Shown one piece after another: positions 1-9,682 of a stretch of DNA of 64,000 nucleotides. The position numbers were made by a program, and so were the translations under genes. Below the pieces are notes generated by a model. The model was not told the origin of the DNA. It did no database searches and saw only the letters and a list, made by a program, of their open reading frames with translations. Source of the stretch: an uncultured Bacteroidales bacterium (GTDB lineage Bacteria > Bacteroidota > Bacteroidia > Bacteroidales > P3); assembly GCA_900318275.1 (NCBI GenBank), contig ONJY01000004.1:1-64000 (forward strand), read 5' to 3'. Numbering within the stretch: the first letter of the stretch is position 1; every line of letters starts with the position of its first letter.

Positions 1-450
1 CGTGAAAAGCAGAGAGTCCGCAACATGTACGGTCTCAACGAACGTCAGTTCGCTACTCTGTTCAGAAAAGCTTCCAAGATGGAAGGCATGGCTGGTGTCA
101 ACTTCCTGATCCTGCTCGAAAGCAGACTGGACAACATCGTCTACAGACTTGGTTTCGCAAGAACACGCAAAGGCGCAAGACAGCTTGTCAACCACGGCCA
201 CATTGAGGTCAACGGCAAGAAGGTCGATATCCCTTCCGTAGAGCTCAAGCCCGGAGATGTCATCTCCGTCCGTGAGCGCAGCAAATCCCTCGAGGTAATC
301 ACCGACGCCCTCGCCTCGCGTGCCAACAACTATCCTTGGCTCGAATGGGACGGCGCCAGCCTCAGCGGCAAGTTTGTCAGCTACCCCCAGCGCAGCGACA
401 TCCCCGAGACCATCAACGAGCAGCTTATCGTTGACCTGTACTCGAAATAA
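1..450 (+). CDS. rpsD: 30S ribosomal protein S4, 5' truncated by the window edge
   Basis: Primary 16S rRNA-binding protein of the small subunit. The frame is open from base 1 ([12 protein letters not shown]...), so the ATG at 25 is internal and the true start lies upstream. The visible part holds the family's central helical region and the S4 RNA-binding domain ([20 protein letters not shown], then [13 protein letters not shown]), and ends with the usual short tail (VDLYSK). It is followed by rpoA and rplQ in the same direction, the usual end of the bacterial alpha operon. In many bacteria S4 represses this operon; no control site for that is visible here. Confidence 0.97.
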   Translation, partial: REKQRVRNMYGLNERQFATLFRKASKMEGMAGVNFLILLESRLDNIVYRLGFARTRKGARQLVNHGHIEVNGKKVDIPSVELKPGDVISVRERSKSLEVITDALASRANNYPWLEWDGASLSGKFVSYPQRSDIPETINEQLIVDLYSK

Positions 451-524
451 TTAGCCTCACAGCGAGGTTACATTCCTGACAGCATGTCAGGACATAAACC
501 AATAAAAGAAAGAAAGGATAACAA

Positions 525-1517
525 ATGGCAATTTTATCATTCCAGAAACCTGACAAGGTGGTCATGCTTGAAGCTGACGACTTCCGCGGCACTTTTGAAT
601 TCCGCCCGCTGGAGCCCGGTTATGGCACTACCATCGGCAACGCTCTGCGTCGCGTCCTTCTCTCTTCGCTCGAAGGCTATGCTATCACCTCTGTGCAGAT
701 CGACGGTGTCGACCACGAGTTCTCTTCCATCCCCGGGGTGGTCGAGGATATGACCGATATCATTCTGCGCCTTAAGCAGATCCGCTTCCGCCGTCAGCTT
801 GAGGACACCGACTCCGAGAAAATCACCTTCACCGTGAAGGACCAGACTGTTCTCAAGGCCGGCGACCTCAACAGCAATCTCAACAGTTTCCAGGTTCTCA
901 ACCCCGACCTTGAGATCTGCCACATGGAGCCCACCACCGAGCTGCACATCACGCTCAGCATCGACAAGGGCCGTGGCTATGTGCCCGCTGACGAGAACAA
1001 GCGCGCCACCGACCCTATCGGTGTCATCGCCATCGACTCCATACATACCCCCATCAAGAAGGTCATGTATGCCGTCGACGACTACCGCGTCGAGCAGCGC
1101 ACCGACTATGAGAAGCTCACCTTCGACATTGAGACCGATGGTTCCATCCACCCGAAGGAAGCCCTCAAGGAAGCCGCCACTATCCTCATCCAGCACTTCA
1201 TGCTCTTCTCCGACGAGCGTATCACGCTCGATGTCGAGACAAAGCCTGTGCAGGAAGAGTTCGACGAGACCACGGCACACATACGCCAGCTCCTCAAGAC
1301 CAAACTCATCGACCTTGACCTCTCTGTGCGCGCCCTCAACTGCCTCAAGGCTGCCGAGGTCGACACCTTGGGTGAACTCGTTGCGTTCAACAAGGCCGAC
1401 CTGCTGAAGTTCCGCAACTTCGGCAAGAAATCTCTCACCGAACTGGAGAACCTGGTCGCCTCCAAGAACCTTGAGTTCGGTATGAATGTAGCAAAGTATA
1501 AACTTGATAAAGAATAA
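525..1517 (+). CDS. rpoA: DNA-directed RNA polymerase subunit alpha
   Basis: Scaffold subunit for RNA polymerase assembly, contacting UP elements and activators. The 330 aa are full length. The N-terminal domain carries the [20 protein letters not shown] dimerisation motif at about residues 33-52. The C-terminal domain near residues 250-320 has the helix-hairpin-helix stretch ending in [14 protein letters not shown]. The ATG follows a purine-rich AAAGAAAGGATAACAA. The gene sits 74 bp after rpsD and 9 bp before rplQ, so all three are probably co-transcribed. Confidence 0.98.
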   Translation: MAILSFQKPDKVVMLEADDFRGTFEFRPLEPGYGTTIGNALRRVLLSSLEGYAITSVQIDGVDHEFSSIPGVVEDMTDIILRLKQIRFRRQLEDTDSEKITFTVKDQTVLKAGDLNSNLNSFQVLNPDLEICHMEPTTELHITLSIDKGRGYVPADENKRATDPIGVIAIDSIHTPIKKVMYAVDDYRVEQRTDYEKLTFDIETDGSIHPKEALKEAATILIQHFMLFSDERITLDVETKPVQEEFDETTAHIRQLLKTKLIDLDLSVRALNCLKAAEVDTLGELVAFNKADLLKFRNFGKKSLTELENLVASKNLEFGMNVAKYKLDKE

Positions 1518-1526
1518 GAAAAGAAT

Positions 1527-2021
1527 ATGAGACACGGTTGCAAAGTAAATCATTTGTCCAGAACCCACGCCCATCGCGTGGCTATGCTCTCCAACATGGC
1601 CACATCGCTTATCATGCATAAGCGCATCGAGACCACTGTTGCCAAGGCTAAAGCCCTCAGAGTGTACGTCGAGCCCATCATCAACCGCTCGAAAGAAGAC
1701 TCCACCCACAACCGCCGTATCGTCTTCAGCTACCTCCACAGCAAAGAGGCTGTCAACGAGCTCTTCCGCGAGGTCGCACAGAAGGTTGCCAACCGCCCCG
1801 GCGGTTACACCCGCATCCTGAAGACCGGCATCCGCCACGGTGACAACTCCGAGATGGCTATCATCGAGCTCGTCGACTACAACGAGAACATGCTCAAAGA
1901 CACCACCAAGAAGGCTGCCAAGAGCACCCGTCGTAGCCGCGCCAAGAAGGCCGAGGCCCCCGTCGCCGAAGCCCCTGTGGCCGAGACTCCCGCCGCTGAG
2001 GAAGCCCCCAAGGCTGAGTAA
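1527..2021 (+). CDS. rplQ: 50S ribosomal protein L17 with acidic Ala/Pro tail
   Basis: Large-subunit protein near the exit tunnel. The first ~120 residues match L17 ([29 protein letters not shown], then [11 protein letters not shown]). The remaining ~45 residues are a low-complexity tail rich in K/R and then A/P/E, which makes the protein (164 aa) longer than the usual ~120. The similar tail on S2 in this window suggests a lineage habit rather than a fusion. A strong terminator follows 37 bp after the stop, so this is the last gene of the operon. Confidence 0.97.
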   Translation: MRHGCKVNHLSRTHAHRVAMLSNMATSLIMHKRIETTVAKAKALRVYVEPIINRSKEDSTHNRRIVFSYLHSKEAVNELFREVAQKVANRPGGYTRILKTGIRHGDNSEMAIIELVDYNENMLKDTTKKAAKSTRRSRAKKAEAPVAEAPVAETPAAEEAPKAE

Positions 2022-2057
2022 TCGACAGGACAGTGTGCCCCAAGTGGCACATAAAAT

Positions 2058-2090
2058 AAAAGCCCATCCTCATGGATGGGCTTTTTCGTT
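2058..2090. terminator. Bidirectional rho-independent terminator between rplQ and the yigZ-like gene
   Basis: AGCCCATCC and GGATGGGCT form a perfect 9-bp stem with a 4-base loop (2061-2082). It is followed by TTTT on the plus strand and by TTTATTTT on the minus strand. It lies between convergent genes (rplQ stop at 2021, minus-strand stop at 2102) and can serve both. Confidence 0.92.
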
Positions 2091-2101
2091 TCCAGCCAAT
2101 A

Positions 2102-2707
2102 TTATGATAGTATGTCTATCTTTACAGTACGGAGTTCTGCTACGTTGTCATAGAATCGCACCGAGAGCGACTGGCGTACGCTGACCTCGAGTGTGCAGTC
2201 GAGGTTGTAGTTCTGGTTCTCGGGCTTCAGGTCGTAGTCCTTGAGGATGCGCATCACGTCGTTCATCGTCTCGTAGGCGAAGCCCAGGCGGTAGCGGCAG
2301 TCTATGGTCTTCTCGATTATCTGTGCGTGGTCTATGGCGTCGCGTGCTGCTGTCTTGTAGGCGTTGGCCAGGCCGCTGGCGCCGAGCAGTATGCCACCGA
2401 AGTATCGCACGACGACTATCAACGTGTCGGTGAGGTCGGCCGAGAGCAGCTGCCCGTGGATGGGTCGGCCACCGGTGCCACTGGGCTCGCCGTCGTCGTT
2501 GGCACGGAAGGCGTCCTTGCGGGGCCCGAGGATGTAGGCATAGCAATGGTGGCGGGCGTCGAAGTAGTCCTTGCGCAGCCGCTCCAGGTGGGCTTTCACC
2601 TCGTCGATGGTGCGCACAGGATAGGCGAAGGCGAGGAACTTGCTGCCTTTCTCCTTATAGAGACCTTCTGCCGGGGCCGCAATGGTCTTATATGTGTCGT
2701 CGAACAT
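2102..2707 (-). CDS. YigZ/IMPACT family protein
   Basis: Member of the UPF0029/IMPACT family; the bacterial YigZ type has an N-terminal RNase PH-like fold and a small C-terminal alpha/beta domain. The 201 aa are of normal length. The family core is visible: KGSKFLAFAYPV near the start, ARHHCYAYILG, the DDGEPSGTGGRPI signature at about residue 71, and VVVRYFGGILLGASGL. Molecular role is not settled for the family. It is the last gene of a minus-strand run and its ATG overlaps the ribD stop by one base (TGATG), so translational coupling is likely. Confidence 0.9.
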   Translation of the reverse strand: MFDDTYKTIAAPAEGLYKEKGSKFLAFAYPVRTIDEVKAHLERLRKDYFDARHHCYAYILGPRKDAFRANDDGEPSGTGGRPIHGQLLSADLTDTLIVVVRYFGGILLGASGLANAYKTAARDAIDHAQIIEKTIDCRYRLGFAYETMNDVMRILKDYDLKPENQNYNLDCTLEVSVRQSLSVRFYDNVAELRTVKIDILS

Positions 2708-3627
2708 CAGTCAATAATGATTAGTTTTTTGGGGGCTGTTTGGGGCATCTTTGGTGCTTTCAAACCGGCGCCGAGGTGCTGTGGGCTGATCAGTATACGT
2801 ACCTCGTCGTAGAGGCCGCTGGCGATGAAGGCGTCCAGCACTAGGCGGCCGCCCTCGACGATGACGCTCTGCAACTTTTGTTCGTAGAGCGCCTGCAAGG
2901 TCTCCTCGACGGTCTGTGTGTGCAGGTGAAGCCAATGTGCGGGGACGTCGGTCAAGCGGCCGCGGCGGTCGAGGACCACGGGCTGCGGTGCCGGGCCGAG
3001 GTAGTGGCGCGGCGTGAGGGTAGGGGAGTCCTTGAGGTAAGTCTCCGAGCCCACCAGTATGGCGGCCTCCTCGGTGCGCCAGCGGTGGTTCAGGCGGTTC
3101 TGCCGCTGTGTGCTCAGCCAGTAGGGGCCTGCTGTGGCGGGAGCCATGAAGCCGTCGGTGCTCTCGGCCCACTTCAGTATGACGTAAGGGCGCCGCTGCT
3201 CCATGAAGGTGAAGAAGCGGCGGTTGAGTTCTCGGCCCTCCTCCTCCAGCACATGGCGCACTACCTCTATGCCGGCGGCCTCCAGCTTCCGGAAGCCGTT
3301 GCCAGCCACCAAGGGGTTGGGGTCGTCGTTGCAGCAGACCACCCGCTTTATGCCCTTCTCGATGATGAGGTCGGCGCAGGGCGGCGTCTTGCCGTAATGT
3401 GAACAAGGCTCCAGATTGACGTACAGCGTGGCACCGCAATAGTCACCTTTGCGCAATAACGCATTTCGTTCGGCGTGATTGTGCCCGTATTCCTGGTGGT
3501 AGCCTTCACTGATGATGTGCCCGTCTTTGACAATGACACAACCAACTAATGGGTTAGGTCTAACTCGACCTAACCCATAAGCAGCTAATTGTAGGCATCG
3601 CCGTATGTATTTTTCGTTGTCGTTCAA
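2707..3627 (-). CDS. ribD: Bifunctional riboflavin biosynthesis deaminase/reductase RibD
   Basis: Catalyses two successive steps of riboflavin synthesis: deamination of the pyrimidine intermediate from GTP and reduction of its ribosyl side chain. The N-terminal deaminase shows the zinc site HAERNAL (about residue 51) and EPCSHYGKTPPC (about residues 73-84). The C-terminal reductase begins near RPYVILKWAESTDG and includes IVEGGRLVLDAF. At 306 aa it is slightly shorter than many RibDs (about 350-370), mostly in the reductase half. ribH lies at 54.1 kb, so the riboflavin genes are dispersed. The asnS stop is one base upstream. Confidence 0.93.
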   Translation of the reverse strand: MNDNEKYIRRCLQLAAYGLGRVRPNPLVGCVIVKDGHIISEGYHQEYGHNHAERNALLRKGDYCGATLYVNLEPCSHYGKTPPCADLIIEKGIKRVVCCNDDPNPLVAGNGFRKLEAAGIEVVRHVLEEEGRELNRRFFTFMEQRRPYVILKWAESTDGFMAPATAGPYWLSTQRQNRLNHRWRTEEAAILVGSETYLKDSPTLTPRHYLGPAPQPVVLDRRGRLTDVPAHWLHLHTQTVEETLQALYEQKLQSVIVEGGRLVLDAFIASGLYDEVRILISPQHLGAGLKAPKMPQTAPKKLIIID

Positions 3628-3628
3628 T

Positions 3629-5032
3629 TTAGAACTCGGCGGTCTTGGGGGTTCTCGGGAAGGGGATGACGTCGCGGATGTTGGCCATGCCGGTGACGAA
3701 GAGCATCAGGCGCTCGAAGCCGAGGCCGAAGCCGGCGTGCGGGCAGCTGCCGTAGCGGCGCGTGTCGAGATACCACCACATGTCCTTCATCGGGATGTTG
3801 AGCTCGTTGATGCGGGTCATCAGCTTGTCGTAGTTCTCCTCGCGGACGCTGCCGCCGATGATCTCGCCAATCTGCGGGAAGAGCACGTCGGTGCCCTGCA
3901 CGGTCTTGCCGTCGTCGTTCTGTTTCATGTAGAAGGCCTTGATCTCCTTCGGGTAGTCGATCATGATGACGGGTTTCTTGAAGTGCTGCTCCACCAGATA
4001 GCGCTCGTGCTCGGAGGCCAGGTCGACGCCCCAGCTGACGGGGAACTCAAACTTGTGGCCCTTGGCGACAGCCTCTTCCAATATCTTGATGCCCTCGGTG
4101 TAAGGCAGGCGCACGAAGTCGGTGTCGATGACGCTGCGCAGGCGCTCGATGAGGCCCGGGTCAATCATCTTGTTGAGGAACTCTAGGTCGTCCATGCAGT
4201 GGTCGAGGGCCCACTTGACGCAGTATTTGATGAACTCCTCCTCGAGGGCGGTGAGGTCATCGAGCTGGTAGAAGGCCATCTCGGGTTCAATCATCCAGAA
4301 CTCGGCCAGGTGGCGCGGGGTGTTGCTGTTCTCGGCGCGGAAGGTGGGGCCAAAGGTGTAGATTTTGCCCAGCGAGGTGGCGCCGAGTTCGCCCTCGAGC
4401 TGGCCGCTGACGGTGAGGGCGGTGAACTTGCCGAAGAAGTCCTGCTCCCAGTCTATGGTGCCGTCCTCCTTGCGGGGCGGGTTCTCGGGGTCGAGGGTGC
4501 TCACATGGAACATCTCGCCGGCACCTTCGCAGTCGCTGGCGGTGATGAGCGGCGTGTGGAAGTAGAAGAATCCCCGCTCGTGGAAGAAGGTGTGGATGGC
4601 CATGGCCATGTTGTGGCGCAGGCGCATCACAGCGCCGAAGGTGTTGGTGCGCAGGCGCAGGTGGCCTATCTCGCGCAGGAACTCCATGCTGTGGCCTTTT
4701 TTCTGCAGTGGGTAGGTGTTGGGGTCGGCCTCGCCATAGACGACGATGCGCTCGGCCTGCACCTCGACGGTCTGGCCCGAGCCTTGGCTCTCGACGAGCT
4801 TGCCCTCCACGCCGATGCAGGCGCCGGTGGTGATGCGCTTCAGCTCTTCCTCGAACTTGGCGGGGTCGGCGACGACCTGTATGTTGTGGATTATACTACC
4901 GTCGTTGACGGCCAGGAAGGCGACGTTCTTGTTGCCGCGCTTGGTGCGCACCCAGCCTTTTACACATATCGTGGTGCCTATCAAGGCGCTCACATCTTCT
5001 TTCAACAGATGCTTAATCTCGTAGCGTTTCAT
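3629..5032 (-). CDS. asnS: Asparaginyl-tRNA synthetase
   Basis: Class IIb aminoacyl-tRNA synthetase that charges tRNA-Asn. The 467 aa are full length. The N-terminal OB-fold anticodon-binding domain (about residues 15-105, [23 protein letters not shown]) is followed by the class II catalytic core: motif 2 [21 protein letters not shown] and motif 3 [12 protein letters not shown] near the C-terminus. The [19 protein letters not shown] linker is typical of AsnRS rather than AspRS. It lies 12 bp downstream of the manC-type gene in the thyA-led operon. Confidence 0.97.
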   Translation of the reverse strand: MKRYEIKHLLKEDVSALIGTTICVKGWVRTKRGNKNVAFLAVNDGSIIHNIQVVADPAKFEEELKRITTGACIGVEGKLVESQGSGQTVEVQAERIVVYGEADPNTYPLQKKGHSMEFLREIGHLRLRTNTFGAVMRLRHNMAMAIHTFFHERGFFYFHTPLITASDCEGAGEMFHVSTLDPENPPRKEDGTIDWEQDFFGKFTALTVSGQLEGELGATSLGKIYTFGPTFRAENSNTPRHLAEFWMIEPEMAFYQLDDLTALEEEFIKYCVKWALDHCMDDLEFLNKMIDPGLIERLRSVIDTDFVRLPYTEGIKILEEAVAKGHKFEFPVSWGVDLASEHERYLVEQHFKKPVIMIDYPKEIKAFYMKQNDDGKTVQGTDVLFPQIGEIIGGSVREENYDKLMTRINELNIPMKDMWWYLDTRRYGSCPHAGFGLGFERLMLFVTGMANIRDVIPFPRTPKTAEF

Positions 5033-5044
5033 TGTATGTTTGTT

Positions 5045-6130
5045 TTATCTCTTGTCTATTAGTTTCTTCAGCTCTATGTCGCTGCTGAAGCGGAAGACCA
5101 TGTCCTCGCTTTTGCGGCGGCAGATCATGAGGGTGTCGGCGCCGGCGGCCACTATGTAGCCGTCGAGGCCTTCGAGTATGACGTTCTTGTCCTCCGACAC
5201 CAGCACCAGGTTGTTGTGGCTGTCGTAGGTGAGGGCGTTGCCACAGACCACGGCGTTGCCGTTCTGGTCGTGGCGGTAGACGTCGTAGAGCGAGTCCCAC
5301 GTCTCGACGTCGCTCCAGGCGAAGCTGGCGGCAAGCACATGCACGTTGTCGGCCTTCTCCATGATGCCGTTGTCGACACTCACGGCCTCGCTCTGCGAGT
5401 AGACGCGCTCCAGCTCCTCCCAAGGGGTCGTCAGGCCGATGCCGAAGAAAGCGTCGGCCACCTGCGGCAGGTGCTCTTTGTACGCCTCGCGCAGCACCGA
5501 CAGCTTCCACACTAGGATACCGGCGTTCCAGAAGAACTCGCCGCTGGCGATGAACTGGCGCGCCATCTCCACCGGCGGCTTCTCGGTGAAGGTCACCACC
5601 CGGTGCAGGTTGGCGGCTCCCGGCAGCGACGGCTTCTCGTCGAACTGAATGTAGCCGTAGCTCGTGTCAGGACGCGTGGGCTGGGCGCCGAGGGTGATGA
5701 TCCAGTCATGCTCGGCCACAGTCTTCACGGCCTGCATCATGTCGGCCTTGAACTTGTCGCGGTGGAATATAGCGTGGTCCGAGGGCGACACTATGAGCGT
5801 GGCCTCGGGGTCTATTTGGCTGATGACCGCCGCGGCGTAGGCTATGCAGGGGGCTGTGTTGCGGCGCAGCGGCTCGGCGAGGATCTGGTAGGGCAGCAGG
5901 TCGGGCAGCTGTTCGCGCACGCGGCCCACGTACTGCTTGCCGGTGACGATGACGATGTTTTGCTGCGGGCATATCTGCGCGTAGCGCTCGAAGGTGAGCT
6001 GCAGCATGGAGCGCCCCACGCCGGTGACATCGATGAACTGCTTGGGGTTGTCGGTGCGGCTCACCGGCCAGAAACGGCTCCCCAGGCCACCGGCCATGAT
6101 GACGCACCAGAGGTGTTTGTTCGGTGTCAT
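5045..6130 (-). CDS. manC: Mannose-1-phosphate guanylyltransferase (GDP-mannose synthesis)
   Basis: Makes GDP-mannose from mannose-1-phosphate and GTP, feeding surface glycans and GDP-fucose. The nucleotidyltransferase signature is at the N-terminus ([16 protein letters not shown]), followed by PKQFIDVTG, the [13 protein letters not shown] motif, [12 protein letters not shown] and WNAGI, in the order typical of this family. The 361 aa fit the short form without the C-terminal isomerase domain of dual-function enzymes. Its start overlaps the thyA stop by four bases (ATGA). The gene symbol is by similarity of class only. Confidence 0.9.
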   Translation of the reverse strand: MTPNKHLWCVIMAGGLGSRFWPVSRTDNPKQFIDVTGVGRSMLQLTFERYAQICPQQNIVIVTGKQYVGRVREQLPDLLPYQILAEPLRRNTAPCIAYAAAVISQIDPEATLIVSPSDHAIFHRDKFKADMMQAVKTVAEHDWIITLGAQPTRPDTSYGYIQFDEKPSLPGAANLHRVVTFTEKPPVEMARQFIASGEFFWNAGILVWKLSVLREAYKEHLPQVADAFFGIGLTTPWEELERVYSQSEAVSVDNGIMEKADNVHVLAASFAWSDVETWDSLYDVYRHDQNGNAVVCGNALTYDSHNNLVLVSEDKNVILEGLDGYIVAAGADTLMICRRKSEDMVFRFSSDIELKKLIDKR

Positions 6131-6921
6131 ACGCTCACCTCCCCTTTTATGTGTGGGTGCGGGTTGTAGTCCTCCAGCGTGAAGTCCTCGTAGCGGAAGC
6201 CGAAGATGTCCTTCACCTCGGGGTTAATCCTCATCGTCGGCAACTTGCGCGGCTCGCGTGTGAGTTGCAGGTGCACCTGGTCGAGGTGGTTCTTGTAGAT
6301 ATGTGCATCGCCAAGGGTGTGCACAAAGTCGCCCGGCTTGAGGCCGCACACCTGCGCCACCATCATCGTCAGCAGCGCATAGCTGGCAATGTTGAACGGC
6401 ACCCCGAGGAATATGTCGGCCGACCGTTGGTACAGCTGGCAGCTTAGCTTGCCGTTGTCCACATAGAACTGGAACAGACAGTGGCAAGGCGGCAGCGCCA
6501 TCTCGCCCTGTTCGGCTGGGTTCCATGCCGTCACCATCAGGCGGCGGCTGTAGGGGTTCTCTTCTATCTCGCGCACCACGTTGGCAATCTGGTCGATGGT
6601 GCCGCCGTGGCCGTCGGGCCACGAGCGCCACTGCGAGCCGTAGACGGGCCCCAGGTCGCCGTTCTCGTCGGCCCATTCGTCCCAGATGCTCACGCCGTTG
6701 TCTTTCAGGTATTTTATGTTGGTGTCGCCGCGCAGGAACCACAGCAGTTCGTAGATGATCGAGCGCAGGTGCAACTTCTTGGTTGTCAGCACAGGGAAGC
6801 CCTGCGACAGGTCGAAGCGCATCTGGTAGCCGAACACCCCTACGGTGCCTGTCCCGGTGCGGTCCAGGCGCTCAGTGCCGTGGTCGAGCACATGCTGCAA
6901 AAGGTCAAGATACTGTTTCAT
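6127..6921 (-). CDS. thyA: Thymidylate synthase (ThyA)
   Basis: Methylates dUMP to dTMP with methylene-tetrahydrofolate. The 264 aa are full length and collinear with ThyA: dUMP/folate-binding N-terminus ([16 protein letters not shown]), catalytic cysteine in [10 protein letters not shown] at about residue 147, [17 protein letters not shown], and a final [18 protein letters not shown] whose last residue is the usual C-terminal valine. It appears to be the first gene of a five-gene minus-strand operon with manC, asnS, ribD and the yigZ-like gene. No clear TAnnTTTG promoter is visible just upstream. Confidence 0.97.
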   Translation of the reverse strand: MKQYLDLLQHVLDHGTERLDRTGTGTVGVFGYQMRFDLSQGFPVLTTKKLHLRSIIYELLWFLRGDTNIKYLKDNGVSIWDEWADENGDLGPVYGSQWRSWPDGHGGTIDQIANVVREIEENPYSRRLMVTAWNPAEQGEMALPPCHCLFQFYVDNGKLSCQLYQRSADIFLGVPFNIASYALLTMMVAQVCGLKPGDFVHTLGDAHIYKNHLDQVHLQLTREPRKLPTMRINPEVKDIFGFRYEDFTLEDYNPHPHIKGEVSV

Positions 6922-7048
6922 ACTATTCCTCTATAACGACGTAAGCGTCGAAATGTTGTGTGCGGATATAAAAAAATAACGGCTGTCTGGTTATGTTAAT
7001 TTAAGACAAAACAGAGCCTGTTTTTACTATTTTTCCCCATGGAGCCCC

Positions 7049-7125
7049 TACGGTATTTCTACGGTTGTTTTACTGTTTTAAGCGTAGAAATACCGTTGAA
7101 CGGGCGTCGAAATGCCGAAGAACGA
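7049..7125. repeat. 11-bp-period palindromic element (copy A)
   Basis: Seven consecutive 11-base units: TACGGTATTTC, TACGGTTGTTT, TACTGTTTTAA, GCGTAGAAATA, CCGTTGAACGG, GCGTCGAAATG, CCGAAGAACGA. The left units are inverted in the right units: ACGGTATTTCTACG (7050-7063) is the exact complement of 7083-7096. The TACGGTTGTTT unit recurs identically in copy B at 26502. Confidence 0.85.
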
Positions 7126-7210
7126 GAGTCTTGCGACGGTGTCGCTCCACGAGGCGTCGGATGCAAGTTTTGGCGGTGGTTGAATACTAATTTGCAAAAA
7201 AAACACACTT

Positions 7211-7244
7211 TTTGTTTCCATATTAAAAAAAATGTGTATTTTTG
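7211..7244 (+). promoter_or_regulatory. Candidate Bacteroidota promoter for the ECF sigma gene
   Basis: TTTG at 7211-7214, 22 bases, then TATTTTTG at 7237-7244, matching the TTTG/TAnnTTTG consensus with a slightly long spacer. It is 78 bp upstream of the ATG. Confidence 0.55.
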
Positions 7245-7322
7245 CACCCGAATTGCAGTATAACCAAAACGGAAACTATCGAGGGAAAAACTATCAGTTT
7301 TAATCCTTAAAAAGCAAAGGAC

Positions 7323-7916
7323 ATGACAGACGTCAAGATTAGACAACTGACAGACATCGAACTGATTACCCGTTATCAGGAAGGCGACACCGATTGCTTC
7401 GACGCCCTGCTCGAACGCTACCAAGCCAAGGTGTACGGCTACATTTTTTCCGTAGTGAAAGACAAGGAAACCGCCGACGACATCTTCCAGGACACCTTCT
7501 ACAAGGTGGTGCTCACCATCAAGAGCGGTCTCTACAAGGATGAGAACAAGTTCGTGCACTGGGTGATGCGCATAGCGCACAACCTCATCGTCGACTATTT
7601 CCGCCGTAACAACAAGATGCCACTGGTGCCCAACCGTCCGGAGAGCGACGTGCTCGACAACCTCAAGTTCCCTGACGACAACGCCGAGCATGCCATCATG
7701 CGCAAGCAGACAGGCCAGAACATACGCAAGCTCGTCAAGATGTTGCCGCCGGAGCAACGACGTGTGGTCATCCTGCGCCACTACGGCAAGTGCGACTTCA
7801 AGGACATTGCGGCGCGCACGGGTGTGAGCATCAACACGGCCCTCGGCCGCATGCGCTACGCTATCATCAACCTTCGCCGTCTGGCACAGGAACACAATAT
7901 GTACATTGAGCTGTAA
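7323..7916 (+). CDS. ECF-type RNA polymerase sigma factor
   Basis: Sigma-70 family group 4 factor of 197 aa. Region 2 spans about residues 20-90 (AKVYGYIFSVVKDKETADDIFQDTFYKVV, the core-binding and -10 recognition part). Region 4 spans about residues 130-190 (LPPEQRRVVILRHYGKCDFKDIAARTGVSINTALGRMRYA, a clear helix-turn-helix). No anti-sigma gene is adjacent; a SpoU methyltransferase gene follows with no gap. Constitutive ECF factors of this kind are common in Bacteroidota, so the regulon cannot be guessed. Confidence 0.92.
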   Translation: MTDVKIRQLTDIELITRYQEGDTDCFDALLERYQAKVYGYIFSVVKDKETADDIFQDTFYKVVLTIKSGLYKDENKFVHWVMRIAHNLIVDYFRRNNKMPLVPNRPESDVLDNLKFPDDNAEHAIMRKQTGQNIRKLVKMLPPEQRRVVILRHYGKCDFKDIAARTGVSINTALGRMRYAIINLRRLAQEHNMYIEL

Positions 7917-8636
7917 GTGATTAGTAAGAATAAACTGAAAGAACTGGCCGCCTACCGACAGCAGCGCCGCTGCGACGAGGAGGCGGTCTTTGTTGTTGAA
8001 GGGCCCAAGATGTGCGCCGAGGCTGCTGCGTCGGGCTTCAACATAAGGGTGGTCTGTGCCACGGAGGAGTGGAAAGTGGAGAGTGGGGAGTGCTACGAGG
8101 TGACGCAGGCCGAGCTTGAGCGGCTGAGCAACCTTAAGAGCCCCAACCAGGTGTGGATGCTCGTGGAACGCCCTGGCCAGCTGCCGGCGACCGACGGCCG
8201 GATGGTGCTGGCCCTCGACCGCATACAGGATCCCGGCAATATGGGCACCATCATGCGTACCGCCGACTGGTATGGCATCCGCCACATCGTGTGCAGCCGC
8301 GACACTGTCGACTGCTACAACCCCAAGGTTGTGCAGGCCTCCATGGGGGCCATCTTCCGCACCAGGGTGGACTATGTGAACCTGCCGCAGTGGCTCGCCG
8401 CCTGCGGCATGACCGTCTACGGCGCCTCGCTGCAGGGCACACCGATAACAGAACGCACCATGCGGAATGACGGACGCTCCGTGTTGCTCATAGGCAACGA
8501 GAGCCGCGGCATCAGCTCCGAGGCAATGGCGCAGGTGACGCATCCTGTGCTGATACCCAATATAGGCGGTACCGCCGAGAGCCTCAACGCCTCGGTGGCC
8601 GCAGGAATACTTATTGACAGACTATGGAACAGTTAG
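7917..8636 (+). CDS. TrmH/SpoU-family RNA 2'-O-methyltransferase
   Basis: SPOUT-class methyltransferase acting on rRNA or tRNA ribose; the exact target is not readable. All three SpoU motifs are present: motif 1 DRIQDPGNMGTIMRTADWYG, motif 2 LLIGNESRGIS and motif 3 IPNIGGTAESLNASVAAGIL. The N-terminal ~90 residues form the small substrate-binding domain (KNKLKELAAYRQQRRCDEEAVFVVEG). The chosen start is a GTG directly after the sigma-factor stop; no better ATG is in frame. Residues about 50-59 are encoded by a 7-bp repeat tract (8065-8092). The end overlaps thiL by 13 bp. Confidence 0.9.
   Translation: MISKNKLKELAAYRQQRRCDEEAVFVVEGPKMCAEAAASGFNIRVVCATEEWKVESGECYEVTQAELERLSNLKSPNQVWMLVERPGQLPATDGRMVLALDRIQDPGNMGTIMRTADWYGIRHIVCSRDTVDCYNPKVVQASMGAIFRTRVDYVNLPQWLAACGMTVYGASLQGTPITERTMRNDGRSVLLIGNESRGISSEAMAQVTHPVLIPNIGGTAESLNASVAAGILIDRLWNS
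8065..8092. repeat. 7-bp-period tract inside the SpoU methyltransferase gene
   Basis: Four 7-base units: AGGAGTG, GAAAGTG, GAGAGTG, GGGAGTG. They sit between the N-terminal domain strand (VVCATEE) and the linker (YEVTQAELERL). The unit GAGAGTG is the same as in rsmH at 60253. Confidence 0.7.
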
Positions 8637-9682
8637 AATACCAAGAGGGTCGCACCGAGATAAGCCACATGGGCAAGGTGGCCCTCATCGAGCGCCTCAC
8701 AGGCGACATGGAGACGCGCAACGCCTCCACTGTGCAGGGCGTCGGCGACGACTGCGCCGTGATGCGTGCCGCCGACGGGCGTCTCACCCTCGTCACCACA
8801 CAGACACTCGTCGAGGGCGTCAACTTTGACATGATGTACACGCCCCTCAAACACCTCGGCTACAAGGCTGTGGCCGTGGCGCTGAGCAATGTCGCAGCCA
8901 TGAACGGCACGCCGCGCCAGGTGCTGGTTTCCGTGGCCGTCAGCAACCGCTACTCGGTGGAGGCCATGGACGAGCTTTACGCTGGCATGCGCCTCTGCTG
9001 CGACCGCTATGACGTAGACCTTGTAGGTGGCGAGACGGGTACCTCGCGGGCAGGTATGGTGATCACCGTCACCGCCGTGGGCGAGGCTGCCGACGATAGT
9101 GTGACCTACCGCCATGGCGCTGCGTTGCACGACCTCGTATGCTGCAGCGGAGACCTCGGCAGCGCCTATGCAGGCCTCCTCATCCTTGAGCGTGAGAAGG
9201 TCACATACCAGGCCAACCCTGACTTCCAGCCCGACCTCGACGGCTACGACTATGTGCTCGAACGCTTCCTCAAGCCCGAGCCGCGTATGGACATCGTAAA
9301 GCTGCTGCGCGACAAAGGCGTGGTGCCCACCTCGATGACCGACATCAGCAAGGGTCTTGCCGACAGCGTGCTGCACCTTTGCCATGCTTCGCACTGTGGC
9401 TGCGAGGTATACGAGGAGCATCTGCCCATAGACTACCAGACATCGCGCGTGTGCTCAGAGATGAGCAAGAACATGCTGCCCGTCAGTTGTGCCCTCAACG
9501 GCGGCGAGGACTACGAACTCCTCTTCACTGTCAGCCAGACGGACTACGACAAGATAAAGGACCTGCAGGAGATACACATCATAGGCCACGTCACCGAGGA
9601 AGGCATGCCCGCCGTCATGGTGACGCCGCAGAATACCACCATCACACTGCGTGCGCAGGCTTTTCATGGCATTGACGAATGA
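8624..9682 (+). CDS. thiL: Thiamine-monophosphate kinase
   Basis: Phosphorylates thiamine monophosphate to the active cofactor thiamine diphosphate. The 352 aa are normal for ThiL in Bacteroidota. The PurM-like ATP-binding fold shows GVGDDCAVM at about residue 40, VEGVNFDMMYTPLKHLGYKAVAVALSNVAAMNG, VGGETGTSRAGMVITVTAVG and, near the C-terminus, ALNGGEDYELLFTV. The start overlaps the end of the SpoU gene and the stop shares ATGA with pcm, so the genes look translationally coupled. Confidence 0.95.
   Translation: MEQLEYQEGRTEISHMGKVALIERLTGDMETRNASTVQGVGDDCAVMRAADGRLTLVTTQTLVEGVNFDMMYTPLKHLGYKAVAVALSNVAAMNGTPRQVLVSVAVSNRYSVEAMDELYAGMRLCCDRYDVDLVGGETGTSRAGMVITVTAVGEAADDSVTYRHGAALHDLVCCSGDLGSAYAGLLILEREKVTYQANPDFQPDLDGYDYVLERFLKPEPRMDIVKLLRDKGVVPTSMTDISKGLADSVLHLCHASHCGCEVYEEHLPIDYQTSRVCSEMSKNMLPVSCALNGGEDYELLFTVSQTDYDKIKDLQEIHIIGHVTEEGMPAVMVTPQNTTITLRAQAFHGIDE

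Larger units (their letters stand above)
6922..7322. other. Intergenic gap between divergent thyA and the sigma-factor gene
   Basis: 400 bp without a convincing ORF. It contains the 11-bp-period palindromic element at 7049-7125 and a candidate promoter for the sigma gene at 7211-7244. The stretch 6985-7048 resembles the sequence just upstream of the related element at 26.5 kb (GTTAATTTAA, then a run with AAAACA and CTGTTT), so the repeated unit may be longer than its palindrome. Confidence 0.7.
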